Positions 4,422-10,152 of a stretch of DNA of 10,152 nt are shown here, in pieces. Every line of letters begins with the position of its first letter. Within the stretch, counting starts at the first letter, position 1. The stretch is from Phascolarctobacterium succinatutens CAG:287 (GTDB lineage Bacteria; Bacillota; Negativicutes; Acidaminococcales; Acidaminococcaceae). The stretch lies in assembly GCF_000434895.1 (NCBI RefSeq), contig NZ_FR892743.1, forward strand, positions 1 through 10,152. Reading direction: 5' to 3'. The notes under the pieces were generated by a model that worked only from the letters and a program-made list of their open reading frames with translations, had not been told where the DNA came from and searched no databases. The translations under genes and the position numbers were made by a program.

Positions 4422-4997
4422 TTAATTTTTTTCCCACCAGGCCTCGCCTGCAAGCCTGTCCAGAATAATGGCTGCGGCACTGCGCACGCAAAGATGATTA
4501 TAGTCACACGGGCCGTAAACAGGCTCCAGAATATAATCAAATTTGGCCATAGTTTCCGTCTCGATGCCAAAGCCTGTGCCGAACAAAAGCAGCACTGGTC
4601 TGTCACCCTCCTGCAGCTGCTTGCGCATAAAGCTGTAGGAAACGGTGTTGGGATAAATGCGTGCGTCCGTAGTGACAACGTAAGGCTGCTTGCCTGTGCG
4701 CTCTGCTATCGTCTGCACCGCACTTGCGATATCAGGCTGCCACAGCACGCGGCTCAGCGCGTCGGCACGGTCGGGGTTATACACCTTGCCATAGCCCTCC
4801 TGCCAGTAGGAAAGTATCTTGTCGATAATCTGCTTCTGGACCTCCAGCGGGTGGATGATGTAATAGCCCTGCACGTTATAAGTGCGGCAGGTACGCGAGA
4901 TATCGTGGATATCAAAGTTAGTCACCGCGCCGGCGATAACGTTCATGCGCTTGTTGTAGATAGGATAATGGACCAGGCCAACATATAAATCAGCCAT
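4422..4997 (-). CDS. SPOUT-class RNA methyltransferase (Methyltrn_RNA_4 / DUF2168 family), 191 aa
   Basis: The sequence fits the SAM-dependent RNA methyltransferase family PF09936: ADLYVGLVHYPIYNKR start, VITNFDIHDISRTCRTY-like core (TNFDIHDISR), and the knot region LLLFGTGFG followed by ILEPVYGPCDYNHLCVRSAAAIILDRL near the C terminus. The target RNA of this family is not known to me. An ATG at 5006 adds three residues, but AAGGAGG (5007-5013) sits 9 nt before the ATG at 4997, which is chosen. The start overlaps the end of trmD by 8 nt, indicating translational coupling. This extra gene between trmD and rplS is absent from the Bacillus subtilis cluster but is a recurrent arrangement in other lineages such as clostridia and deltaproteobacteria. 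Confidence 0.88.
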   Translation of the reverse strand: MADLYVGLVHYPIYNKRMNVIAGAVTNFDIHDISRTCRTYNVQGYYIIHPLEVQKQIIDKILSYWQEGYGKVYNPDRADALSRVLWQPDIASAVQTIAERTGKQPYVVTTDARIYPNTVSYSFMRKQLQEGDRPVLLLFGTGFGIETETMAKFDYILEPVYGPCDYNHLCVRSAAAIILDRLAGEAWWEKN

Positions 4998-5811
4998 TCG
5001 CCTCATCCTCCTTCACCTCGGCGCTTGCGCGTTTTTCCTGCTCGGCAGCTATTTCGGCACGCAGCTCCTCATAGAAGCGGCGCTCCGATTTTTTCATTTT
5101 ATAGGGCAAGCGGCCTGTCAAAAGCTCCTTCTGCTCCGCACTCAAAAGGTCGGGACGCAGAGCAAGCGTTGCCTTGAGCGACTGCTTCAGGCGCCAGCTG
5201 TTAATCAGCGCATGGTTGCCGCTGCGCAGCACCTCAGGCACCTCCATGCCCTCAAAGTTCACCGGACGCGTGTACTGCGGGTATTCCAGAAGGCCGGTGC
5301 TGAAGGAATCCTCCTCCGCACTTTCAATCTTGCCCAATACGCCGGGAATAAAGCGGGAAATTGCATCCATCACAATAATAGCAGGCATTTCGCCACCGGT
5401 GAGCACGTAATCGCCGATAGACAGCTTTTCATCAACCCAATGGAAGATGCGCTCGTCAAAGCCCTCATAATGACCGCAGACGAAGATGAAATCCTGTCCG
5501 CTGTGGGCATATTCCTCGACGATGCTCTGTTTGAGCGTGCGTCCACCCGGGCACATCGCAATAACACGGGCGTTGGGCAGCTGCTCCTTCGCCTTGCGGA
5601 TAGCAGCCACCATCGGCTCCGGCTTCAGCACCATGCCGGCACCACCGCCGAAGGGAGAATCATCCACCGTGCGATGCACGTCATGCGTAAAATCACGCGG
5701 ATTGATGCAGCTCACCTCAATCAGGCCCTTGGAGGCAGCGCGCTGCAAAATGCTGTGGCTTGCGGCCTGCTCAATCTGTTCGGGAAATAAGGTTACAAAT
5801 AAAAACTTCAT
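4990..5811 (-). CDS. trmD: tRNA (guanine-N1-)-methyltransferase TrmD
   Basis: TrmD methylates N1 of G37 in tRNAs, next to the anticodon, using S-adenosylmethionine, and prevents frameshifting. The 273-aa protein shows the SPOUT trefoil-knot signatures: DSPFGGGAGMVLKPEP (51-66), CGHYEGFDERI (112-122), SIGDYVLTGGE (131-141), ISRFIPGVLG (151-160). R153 and D168 match the catalytic Arg and Asp near 154 and 169 in the E. coli enzyme. YPQYTRP follows. The C-terminal tail beyond about 250 is a Glu/Ala/Lys-rich extension. Its ATG overlaps the rimM stop (ATGA), so the pair is coupled. Confidence 0.98.
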   Translation of the reverse strand: MKFLFVTLFPEQIEQAASHSILQRAASKGLIEVSCINPRDFTHDVHRTVDDSPFGGGAGMVLKPEPMVAAIRKAKEQLPNARVIAMCPGGRTLKQSIVEEYAHSGQDFIFVCGHYEGFDERIFHWVDEKLSIGDYVLTGGEMPAIIVMDAISRFIPGVLGKIESAEEDSFSTGLLEYPQYTRPVNFEGMEVPEVLRSGNHALINSWRLKQSLKATLALRPDLLSAEQKELLTGRLPYKMKKSERRFYEELRAEIAAEQEKRASAEVKEDEANG

Positions 5812-6311
5812 TCTGCCTCAACCCATTCCGGCAGCTCCACGACAATGCGCTTTTCTGCCAGATTGATTTCCTTGACATATTTCTTCAGTGCCGGCAGCAG
5901 GTAATCCTTCTGTCCGGGGACAGCGATAACATAAACATCATTGCTGCCTGTGCTCAGTGCGTCCTTAAAGGTGCCGATTTGCTCGCCCTGCTCGTCATAA
6001 ACAGGCAGGCCGATGAGGTCGGCAACATAAAAGCGTCCTTCCTCCAGCTCCGGCAGGTCCTCAGCGTTAATGCTTACCTCCATACCGCGCAGCAGCTCGG
6101 ACTCGTTCATGCTTTTGATTTCGGCAGTAGTCACCAGCACCATTCTTTTATGAAAGCGTGCTGCTTTCACGGTCAGCTTGCGACCGTCCGGCAGCAGCAG
6201 ATAATCCAGGTCTAAAAATTGTTCCGGCTTATCGGTTAACGGCAATATACGAATATCGCCCCGCACACCGTGCGGAGCGACAATTTTGCCAATAACTATT
6301 TGGTTTTCCAT
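5808..6311 (-). CDS. rimM: Ribosome maturation factor RimM
   Basis: RimM binds S19 and helps mature the head of the 30S subunit. The 167-aa protein has the N-terminal barrel beginning IVIGKIVAPHGVRGDIRI (the conserved APHGVRG motif) and the PRC-barrel from about residue 93 (FYVADLIGLPVYDEQGEQIG), ending with the typical DYLLPALKKYVKEINL. It starts 3 nt after the ylqD stop with no strong Shine-Dalgarno visible, so translation probably depends on coupling, and it overlaps trmD by 4 nt. Confidence 0.97.
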   Translation of the reverse strand: MENQIVIGKIVAPHGVRGDIRILPLTDKPEQFLDLDYLLLPDGRKLTVKAARFHKRMVLVTTAEIKSMNESELLRGMEVSINAEDLPELEEGRFYVADLIGLPVYDEQGEQIGTFKDALSTGSNDVYVIAVPGQKDYLLPALKKYVKEINLAEKRIVVELPEWVEAE

Positions 6312-6314
6312 GGA

Positions 6315-6719
6315 TTATTCGCGGAAAGCGATAATCTTACCATCTTCGGTAAGGATTTCTGCGCCCATCAGGGTATCGATATTGGTGCCTACGGTAATTT
6401 CTACAGTACGCTCCAGGGTACCATGACCAATTTCAGCGCCCAGCTCCAGAGCTTCCGCTCTTTTCAGCTTAGCCTCTGCTTCTTGTTTGGCAGCAGTACG
6501 CTTATTTCTTTCGATGTCAATTTGTTCGCGCAAAGCCGGAAGCACGCTCAAATCGCTGGCAGCCTGATGCAATGCTTTTTTAGCCTGGAACTCGAATTGC
6601 TCCAGATCAAGCTCCATATTCTTTATGGTATTTTGGAGATCTCCAACAATTTTCAACTTTAAATCTTCAGTAACTTTTGCTTTAACAGCGACGGGAACCC
6701 TAACGATCATTTTATCCAT
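6315..6719 (-). CDS. ylqD: YlqD family protein, 134 aa
   Basis: The family has no established function, but it is conserved at this place between the KH protein and RimM in Bacillota. The protein starts with a short strand-rich part (MIVRVPVAVKAKVTEDLK), has a long charged coiled coil from about residue 25 to 92 (Glu, Lys, Ala and Gln rich) and ends with a small beta region (VEITVGTNIDTLMGAEILTEDG). The nearest Shine-Dalgarno, GAGG, is about 13 nt before the ATG, which is long; the ATG three codons later would be no better. It is 19 nt from khpA and 3 nt from rimM. Confidence 0.88.
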   Translation of the reverse strand: MDKMIVRVPVAVKAKVTEDLKLKIVGDLQNTIKNMELDLEQFEFQAKKALHQAASDLSVLPALREQIDIERNKRTAAKQEAEAKLKRAEALELGAEIGHGTLERTVEITVGTNIDTLMGAEILTEDGKIIAFRE

Positions 6720-6738
6720 AGCGATATACCATCCTCAA

Positions 6739-6966
6739 TCAAATAATTTCGACAATGACTTTCACATTTTCACGGGTTGCTACTGCTTTCATAACAGTTC
6801 TGATAGCTTTTGCGATACGGCCCTGTTTTCCAATAACCTTACCCATATCTTCAGAAGCAACATGGAGGCGAAGCACCGTTGTTGTACCGGTGGTCTCCTC
6901 CTCCACTACTACTGCAGAGGGATCATTTACAAGAGATTTGGCCATAACTTCTACCAATTCCTTCAT
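6739..6966 (-). CDS. khpA: KH-domain RNA-binding protein KhpA (YlqC), 75 aa
   Basis: A single KH domain fills the protein, with the nucleic-acid loop GKVIGKQGR followed by the helix IAKAIRTVMKAVA. The family partners with KhpB/Jag and binds RNA, with effects on cell growth and division shown in pneumococcus. A GTG at 6975 would add three residues but lies next to the Shine-Dalgarno GAGGGGG (6977-6983); the ATG at 6966 is 10 nt away and gives the usual MKELVE start. It lies between rpsP and ylqD, as in most Bacillota. Confidence 0.95.
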   Translation of the reverse strand: MKELVEVMAKSLVNDPSAVVVEEETTGTTTVLRLHVASEDMGKVIGKQGRIAKAIRTVMKAVATRENVKVIVEII

Positions 6967-6986
6967 GTAGATCACGCCCCCTCAAA

Positions 6987-7259
6987 TTATTTTGCTGCTT
7001 TAGCTTCAGCAAATTTTTTCATGATACCATCCTTGCTGAACAGGTTTTTAACGGTATCGGTCGGTTGAGCGCCTTTGTTCATCCAGTCGATAGCTTTCTC
7101 AGCATCGATTTTTACGCTAGCCGGTTGAACGGTGGAATCGTAGTAACCGATGGATTCGATGAAACGACCATCACGAGGAGAACGAGCGTCTGCAACAACA
7201 ATACGATAGAAAGGAGCTTTTTTAGCGCCCATACGTTTTAAACGGATTTTAACTGCCAT
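6987..7259 (-). CDS. rpsP: Small-subunit ribosomal protein bS16
   Basis: bS16 is an early assembly protein of the 30S subunit. The 90-aa protein begins AVKIRLKRMGAKKAPFYRIVVAD and continues with SPRDGRFIESIGYYD, the family signature. The frame is open back to a GTG at 7271, but that codon overlaps the Shine-Dalgarno AAGGAGGTGA (7268-7277), so the ATG at 7259 with MAVKIR is right. It follows ffh by 51 nt. Confidence 0.98.
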   Translation of the reverse strand: MAVKIRLKRMGAKKAPFYRIVVADARSPRDGRFIESIGYYDSTVQPASVKIDAEKAIDWMNKGAQPTDTVKNLFSKDGIMKKFAEAKAAK

Positions 7260-7310
7260 GTTGATTTTCACCTCCTTAAATTAATATCTCACAACATGGA
7301 ACTTTCTTTA

Positions 7311-8657
7311 TTATCTGCCAAACGGCAGCTTGAAGCCGCCCTTGGAAGCAAACTTTGCCATACCCTGCATACGCTTCATCATCTTCTTACTTTCTTCGAA
7401 GTTTTTCAGAAGCTTGTTGACATCCTGTACACGCATGCCGCAGCCTGCAGCGATACGTTTACGACGGCTGCCGTTGATGATTTCGGGTTTTTGTCTTTCC
7501 TTCTTGGTCATGGAACGGATAATTGCCTCAATGCGGTCGAATTCCTTTTCGTCCACATTAGCTTCCTTCAGCTTTTGGCTGATGCCGCCCATGCCGGGGA
7601 TTAAGCCTAAGATGGTTTCCAGAGAACCCAGCTTTTTAACCTGCTGCATCTGGTCCAAAAACTGCTCTAAGGTGAATTCATCCTTACGCAGCTTTTTCTC
7701 CATCTCCAGTGCCTTGGCGAGGTCAGTTGTAGACTGGATTTTTTCTACCAGAGTCAGGATATCGCCCATGCCCAGAATACGGGAAGCCATACGATCCGGA
7801 TGGAAGGGCTCCAAAGCATCCAGCTTTTCGCCAAGACCGATTAATTTAACCGGCTTGCCGGTAACAGCCTTTACGGAAAGCACCGCACCGCCGCGGGCAT
7901 CGCCGTCGAGCTTAGTAACAATCAGGCCGTCAATGCCCAATTCCTTGTCAAAGCTCTCGGCAACGGTTACTGCGTCCTGACCGGTCATAGCATCTACAAC
8001 CAGCAGAATTTCCTGAGGATGAACAGCGCCTTTAATGTTGCGCAGCTCCTCCATCAGCTCTTCATTTATATGTAAGCGGCCTGCGGTATCGATGATTACC
8101 GTATCGCATGCCAGACTATGTGCTTTTTCCATAGCCTTTTGGGCAATCTCTACAGGAGAAACCTTGTCGCCCAAAGTAAATACAGGCACATTCAGCTGCT
8201 CGCCCAAAACCTGCAGCTGGGTAATAGCTGCAGGACGGTAAACGTCACCTGCAACCAGAAGCGGTTTTTTGTGCTTGCGCTTCAGGTAGTTGGCCAGCTT
8301 GCCGGCGGTAGTGGTTTTACCTGCGCCCTGCAGACCAACCAGCATGATAACTGTCGGCGGTTTGGGAGCAACAGTGAGCTTGCTTTGGGTACCGCCCAAA
8401 AGCTCAATCAGCTCTTCATTAACTATCTTGATAATCTGCTGATGCGGATTCAGGCCTTCGCCAATCGCTTCACCAACAGCGCGCTCTTTAACCTTGGCTA
8501 CAAAGTCCTTAACAACCTTGAAGTTAACGTCGGCCTCCAAAAGCGCCATACGCACTTCGCGCATAGGAGCCTTTAAATCTTCCTCAGTCAGCTTGCCGTT
8601 GCCACGGAACATCTTTAATGCATTTTGTAATCTTTCAGATAAACTTTCAAATGCCAT
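7311..8657 (-). CDS. ffh: Signal recognition particle protein Ffh
   Basis: Ffh is the SRP54 GTPase that binds signal sequences and 4.5S/scRNA and targets nascent chains to FtsY at the membrane. The 448-aa protein has the N domain (1-90), the G domain with Walker A GLQGAGKTTTAGK (108-120), DTAGR (190-194) and TKLDGD (248-253), and the M domain (about 300-430) with the RNA-binding signature MTKKER and INGSRRKRIAAGCG (395-408) and Met-rich helices (KKMMKRMQGMAKF). The end, KLPFGR, is typical. It starts 5 nt after the ylxM stop. The SRP RNA gene is not in the window. Confidence 0.98.
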   Translation of the reverse strand: MAFESLSERLQNALKMFRGNGKLTEEDLKAPMREVRMALLEADVNFKVVKDFVAKVKERAVGEAIGEGLNPHQQIIKIVNEELIELLGGTQSKLTVAPKPPTVIMLVGLQGAGKTTTAGKLANYLKRKHKKPLLVAGDVYRPAAITQLQVLGEQLNVPVFTLGDKVSPVEIAQKAMEKAHSLACDTVIIDTAGRLHINEELMEELRNIKGAVHPQEILLVVDAMTGQDAVTVAESFDKELGIDGLIVTKLDGDARGGAVLSVKAVTGKPVKLIGLGEKLDALEPFHPDRMASRILGMGDILTLVEKIQSTTDLAKALEMEKKLRKDEFTLEQFLDQMQQVKKLGSLETILGLIPGMGGISQKLKEANVDEKEFDRIEAIIRSMTKKERQKPEIINGSRRKRIAAGCGMRVQDVNKLLKNFEESKKMMKRMQGMAKFASKGGFKLPFGR

Positions 8658-8662
8658 TCTAT

Positions 8663-9016
8663 CTACCTACCTTCACTGCAAAGCTCTTTCAGCATTTGCA
8701 CGGCCTCGTCTTTTTTAGCAGCTTCCGGAGTTGCCAGCAAATCTATTGCCTGCTGCAGCTTAGCATGCAGCTCCTCCTCGCGGCTCAGCACCTTCAGTGA
8801 TGCTTCATATCGTTCTAGCAGCTGCTCAACACGCTTGAGCAGGTCGTGGACAGCCTGACGCGAAACGCCCAGCTCCTCCGAAATCTCACTCAGAGACAAG
8901 TCGTCATAGAAATACAGTCCCAGGCATTGCTTCTGCTTAGCTGTCAGAAGTCCGCCGTAAATATCAAAGAGCCTGCCTAAGCGCATACGCTGCGCAAAAA
9001 TTTCTTCTGCTGACAT
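8663..9016 (-). CDS. ylxM: YlxM (UPF0122) HTH protein, SRP-associated
   Basis: The 117-aa protein is a sigma-70 region-4-like helix-turn-helix protein of the UPF0122 family: LYFYDDLSLSEISEELGVSRQAVHDLLKR is the HTH (residues about 34-62), with helical flanks and a charged C terminus. In Bacillota it is nearly always the partner gene of ffh; studies in streptococci link it to SRP function. GAGAGGG lies about 8 nt before the ATG. It is the first gene of the operon and is preceded by a strong promoter with a palindrome, so autoregulation is possible but not shown. Confidence 0.95.
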   Translation of the reverse strand: MSAEEIFAQRMRLGRLFDIYGGLLTAKQKQCLGLYFYDDLSLSEISEELGVSRQAVHDLLKRVEQLLERYEASLKVLSREEELHAKLQQAIDLLATPEAAKKDEAVQMLKELCSEGR

Positions 9017-9049
9017 TTTTATCCCTCTCGAAATTTAGTCGACTATGTA

Positions 9050-9078
9050 AGTATAAAGCATAAAGCGATGCTTGTCAA
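9050..9078 (-). promoter_or_regulatory. Sigma-A promoter of the ylxM-ffh-rpsP-trmD operon
   Basis: On the minus strand, a perfect TTGACA (9073-9078), a 17-nt spacer and TATACT (9050-9055) precede ylxM. It is the best promoter in the window, as expected for an essential operon. Confidence 0.88.
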
Positions 9079-9094
9079 GTATTTTTACTTGTCA
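9073..9094. promoter_or_regulatory. 22-bp near-palindrome over the operon -35 box
   Basis: TGTCAAGTA (9073-9081) and TACTTGTCA (9086-9094) are reverse complements except for one position, with TTTT between. The left arm is the -35 box itself. An occupied site would block RNA polymerase, so it is an operator candidate. Confidence 0.4.
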
Positions 9095-9110
9095 CCTTTA
9101 AAAATTTTTT

Positions 9111-9665
9111 CTAATCTGCGTTTTCTTCCTTCAGCCACTTCCAGATCAGCGGCGCTGCGTAATTCCCCATCGCCTCATACGTCTGGGATTTGGGGTGAAT
9201 GCCGTCAACGTAGGCCTTGAACCTTGCTCCGGCGTCCAGGCCGATGGCAGGCTGCAAATCGAGCAGAAAGGCCTTGCCGCCGAAGATATGCTCTGCCTCC
9301 TGCCGCAGATTCAGCAGCTGACGGTTGAGCGCCTGCTCCGTACTGATAAACGGCAGCACTACGCACAGGCTGTAGTGCTTTTCTTTGCACCACTCCAGCA
9401 CACGCTTGTAATCGCGGCTGATGTCCTCAATACGGCGCCCCTGCAGAATATCGTTGGCACCGCCTAGGAAGAGGACGTGCTGCACATATTCCGGCAGCGC
9501 GTACTGGCGCATACGGTAGATGATGTCATCGCAGCAGTCACCGCAGACGCCGTAATTGAGCATTTTGATTTGCGTCAGCTTTTCCACCTGAGCGGTCCAG
9601 GAATAACGTGGGCCGAAGGGAAAGCCCTGCACCAGAGAATCGCCGTAACAGGCAACGTATTTCAT
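9111..9665 (-). CDS. SGNH/GDSL-family esterase or lipase, 184 aa
   Basis: The protein shows the SGNH hydrolase blocks: GDSLVQG with nucleophile S10, NYGVCGD with G39, GGAND with N71, and DGIHP with D154 and H157. No signal peptide is present, so it is probably cytoplasmic. The family hydrolyses esters of lipids, sugars or thioesters (TesA/TAP-like); the substrate cannot be read from the sequence. GAGGAG lies 8 nt before the ATG. It reads in the same direction as the ffh operon but has its own promoter, and the ylxM promoter lies after it. Confidence 0.93.
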   Translation of the reverse strand: MKYVACYGDSLVQGFPFGPRYSWTAQVEKLTQIKMLNYGVCGDCCDDIIYRMRQYALPEYVQHVLFLGGANDILQGRRIEDISRDYKRVLEWCKEKHYSLCVVLPFISTEQALNRQLLNLRQEAEHIFGGKAFLLDLQPAIGLDAGARFKAYVDGIHPKSQTYEAMGNYAAPLIWKWLKEENAD

Positions 9666-9698
9666 GATAATCGCTCCTCACGTTGGTTTTTTTACATA

Positions 9699-9709
9699 TT
9701 ATTATAGCA
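9699..9709 (-). promoter_or_regulatory. Extended -10 promoter of the SGNH gene
   Basis: The minus strand reads TATGCTATAATA, a perfect TATAAT with a TG one base before it, about 40 nt before the ATG at 9665. The -35 region (TACTAT at 17 nt) is poor, as often with extended -10 promoters. Confidence 0.65.
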
Positions 9710-9727
9710 TAGATGGCACCAGAATAG

Positions 9728-9764
9728 TAAAGGCGTTCTACCGCAGTTCGGTAGAACGCCTTTA
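9728..9764. terminator. Strong 16-bp hairpin between the SGNH gene and a small ORF
   Basis: TAAAGGCGTTCTACCG (9728-9743) pairs perfectly with 9749-9764, with loop CAGTT. T-tracts on either side are short (TTTA then GTTTAA on plus, TTTACTATT on minus), so termination may be partial. It lies 13 nt after the stop of the 26-codon ORF and upstream of the SGNH promoter. Confidence 0.65.
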
Positions 9765-9777
9765 GTTTAATGTGCTA

Positions 9778-9858
9778 TTATACTGTCAATCTGGACGCCA
9801 GCTCACGCACCTCTGCTTCCGTATGTTTGGCGTGGCGCACGGTGAATTTGCTTTGCAT
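9778..9858 (-). CDS. Possible small ORF or gene remnant, 26 aa
   Basis: An ATG at 9858 with GGAG 9 nt upstream opens a frame beginning MQSKFTVRHAKHTEAEV and ending LASRLTV before TAA. The composition, an amphipathic charged helix, looks coding, and a strong hairpin follows the stop. An in-frame TAG lies two codons before the ATG. It may be a real small protein or the degraded 3' end of a longer gene. I do not recognise it. Around it, positions 9859-10000 show no gene. Confidence 0.35.
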   Translation of the reverse strand: MQSKFTVRHAKHTEAEVRELASRLTV

Positions 9859-10003
9859 GACGCTCTACTCCACATGCAGGAAACACCCACGGTAAATGCT
9901 ACGCTAATTTTTTGATAACTTTAATTCTGTTTGCAAATGCGTTTTCATATATTAAATATAGGTGCTGTAATGCGCATAATAAAGGCTTATTTGCAAAAAG
10001 TAC

Positions 10004-10032
10004 TTGTCAAATTCTGTTCGATGTGTTATAGT
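10004..10032 (+). promoter_or_regulatory. Rightward sigma-A promoter at the window edge
   Basis: TTGTCA (10004-10009), a 17-nt spacer and TATAGT (10027-10032) with an extended TGT before it form a good promoter. Transcription would start near 10039, just before the Shine-Dalgarno AGGAGG at 10044-10049. Confidence 0.65.
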
Positions 10033-10057
10033 AAATTTATCACAGGAGGTAGACGGT

Positions 10058-10108
10058 TTGCCAAAATGCTGTAAGGCTTGCGCCAGGTGCGTTTTGCTTT
10101 TGGTGTAG
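10058..10108 (+). CDS. Cys-rich short reading frame, possibly interrupted or a leader peptide
   Basis: TTG at 10058 stands 8 nt after AGGAGG and opens MPKCCKACARCVLLLV, then TAG. Four of the first eleven residues are Cys. A second frame, shifted by +1, runs open from about 10054 to the window end and reads FCFWCRRKCTALVSILAVFA after position 10088, also Cys-rich and then hydrophobic. The two together look like one small membrane protein broken by a frameshift, or a leader peptide before a gene outside the window. An overlapping ATG at 10066 stops after two codons. I do not recognise the family. Confidence 0.3.
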   Translation: MPKCCKACARCVLLLV

Positions 10109-10152
10109 GCGTAAATGTACCGCTCTTGTGAGCATTTTAGCTGTTTTTGCTA

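Noticed and set aside
4398..4988. 196-aa plus-strand open frame
   Set aside because: It is antisense to the SPOUT methyltransferase, has no Shine-Dalgarno and no recognisable protein character.
5212..5790. 192-aa plus-strand open frame and others at 5174, 5486 and 5760
   Set aside because: They lie antisense to trmD and rimM, whose protein signatures are unmistakable; the open frames follow from codon bias.
7330..7980. 216-aa plus-strand open frame, and another at 8118-8576
   Set aside because: Both are antisense shadows of ffh with no start signals.
10033..10152. SRP RNA or another stable RNA after the promoter at the right edge
   Set aside because: The conserved SRP RNA tip motif is absent, and the AGGAGG at start-codon distance points to translation.
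1..10152. CRISPR arrays, tRNA or rRNA genes, insertion sequences
   Set aside because: No regularly spaced repeats, no cloverleaf or rRNA segments and no transposase were found when reading both strands.

Overview
The window looks like a Bacillota chromosome, probably Negativicutes or a close relative. The right part carries the classic order ylxM-ffh-rpsP-khpA-ylqD-rimM-trmD-rplS with Gram-positive Shine-Dalgarno sites and sigma-A promoters, plus an extra SPOUT-type RNA methyltransferase between trmD and rplS. The taxon is inferred from gene order and protein character, not from a search.

Positions 1 to about 3944 are visibly more AT-rich and look like the integrase-proximal end of a prophage or related integrative element whose other end lies outside the window. 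From left to right it holds a leftward operon (Cro-like HTH protein, a 60-aa orphan, a membrane-anchored LysM protein); a divergent control region with four near-palindromic operator-like boxes; a rightward two-domain HTH repressor whose DNA-binding half is close to that of the Cro-like protein; a small ORF that appears to have lost its start codon; a terminator that can pair alternatively with a downstream Shine-Dalgarno; a surface lipoprotein; a gene-free 320-bp stretch rich in inverted repeats; and a complete tyrosine recombinase. Between the recombinase and the 3' end of rplS lie a tandem 11-bp direct repeat, a bidirectional terminator and a perfect 12-bp inverted repeat with a 7-nt spacer, the geometry of a recombinase core site.

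Positions 3951 to 9016 are the housekeeping translation and protein-targeting operon, read leftward. YlxM and Ffh serve the signal recognition particle; S16, KhpA, RimM and L19 serve the ribosome; TrmD and the SPOUT protein modify RNA. Genes are tightly packed, with overlaps at rimM/trmD and trmD/methyltransferase. A strong promoter precedes ylxM with a palindrome over its -35 box, and rplS has its own internal promoter.

From 9111 to the end there is an SGNH/GDSL esterase gene with its own extended -10 promoter, a strong 16-bp hairpin following a possible 26-codon ORF, and at the right edge a rightward promoter with a good Shine-Dalgarno leading into a Cys-rich reading frame that is broken or cut by the window.

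The most interesting material is the lysogeny-like module: a lipoprotein placed between repressor and integrase (a position known for superinfection-exclusion proteins), with an RNA switch-like leader, and a LysM membrane protein under the Cro-like operon.
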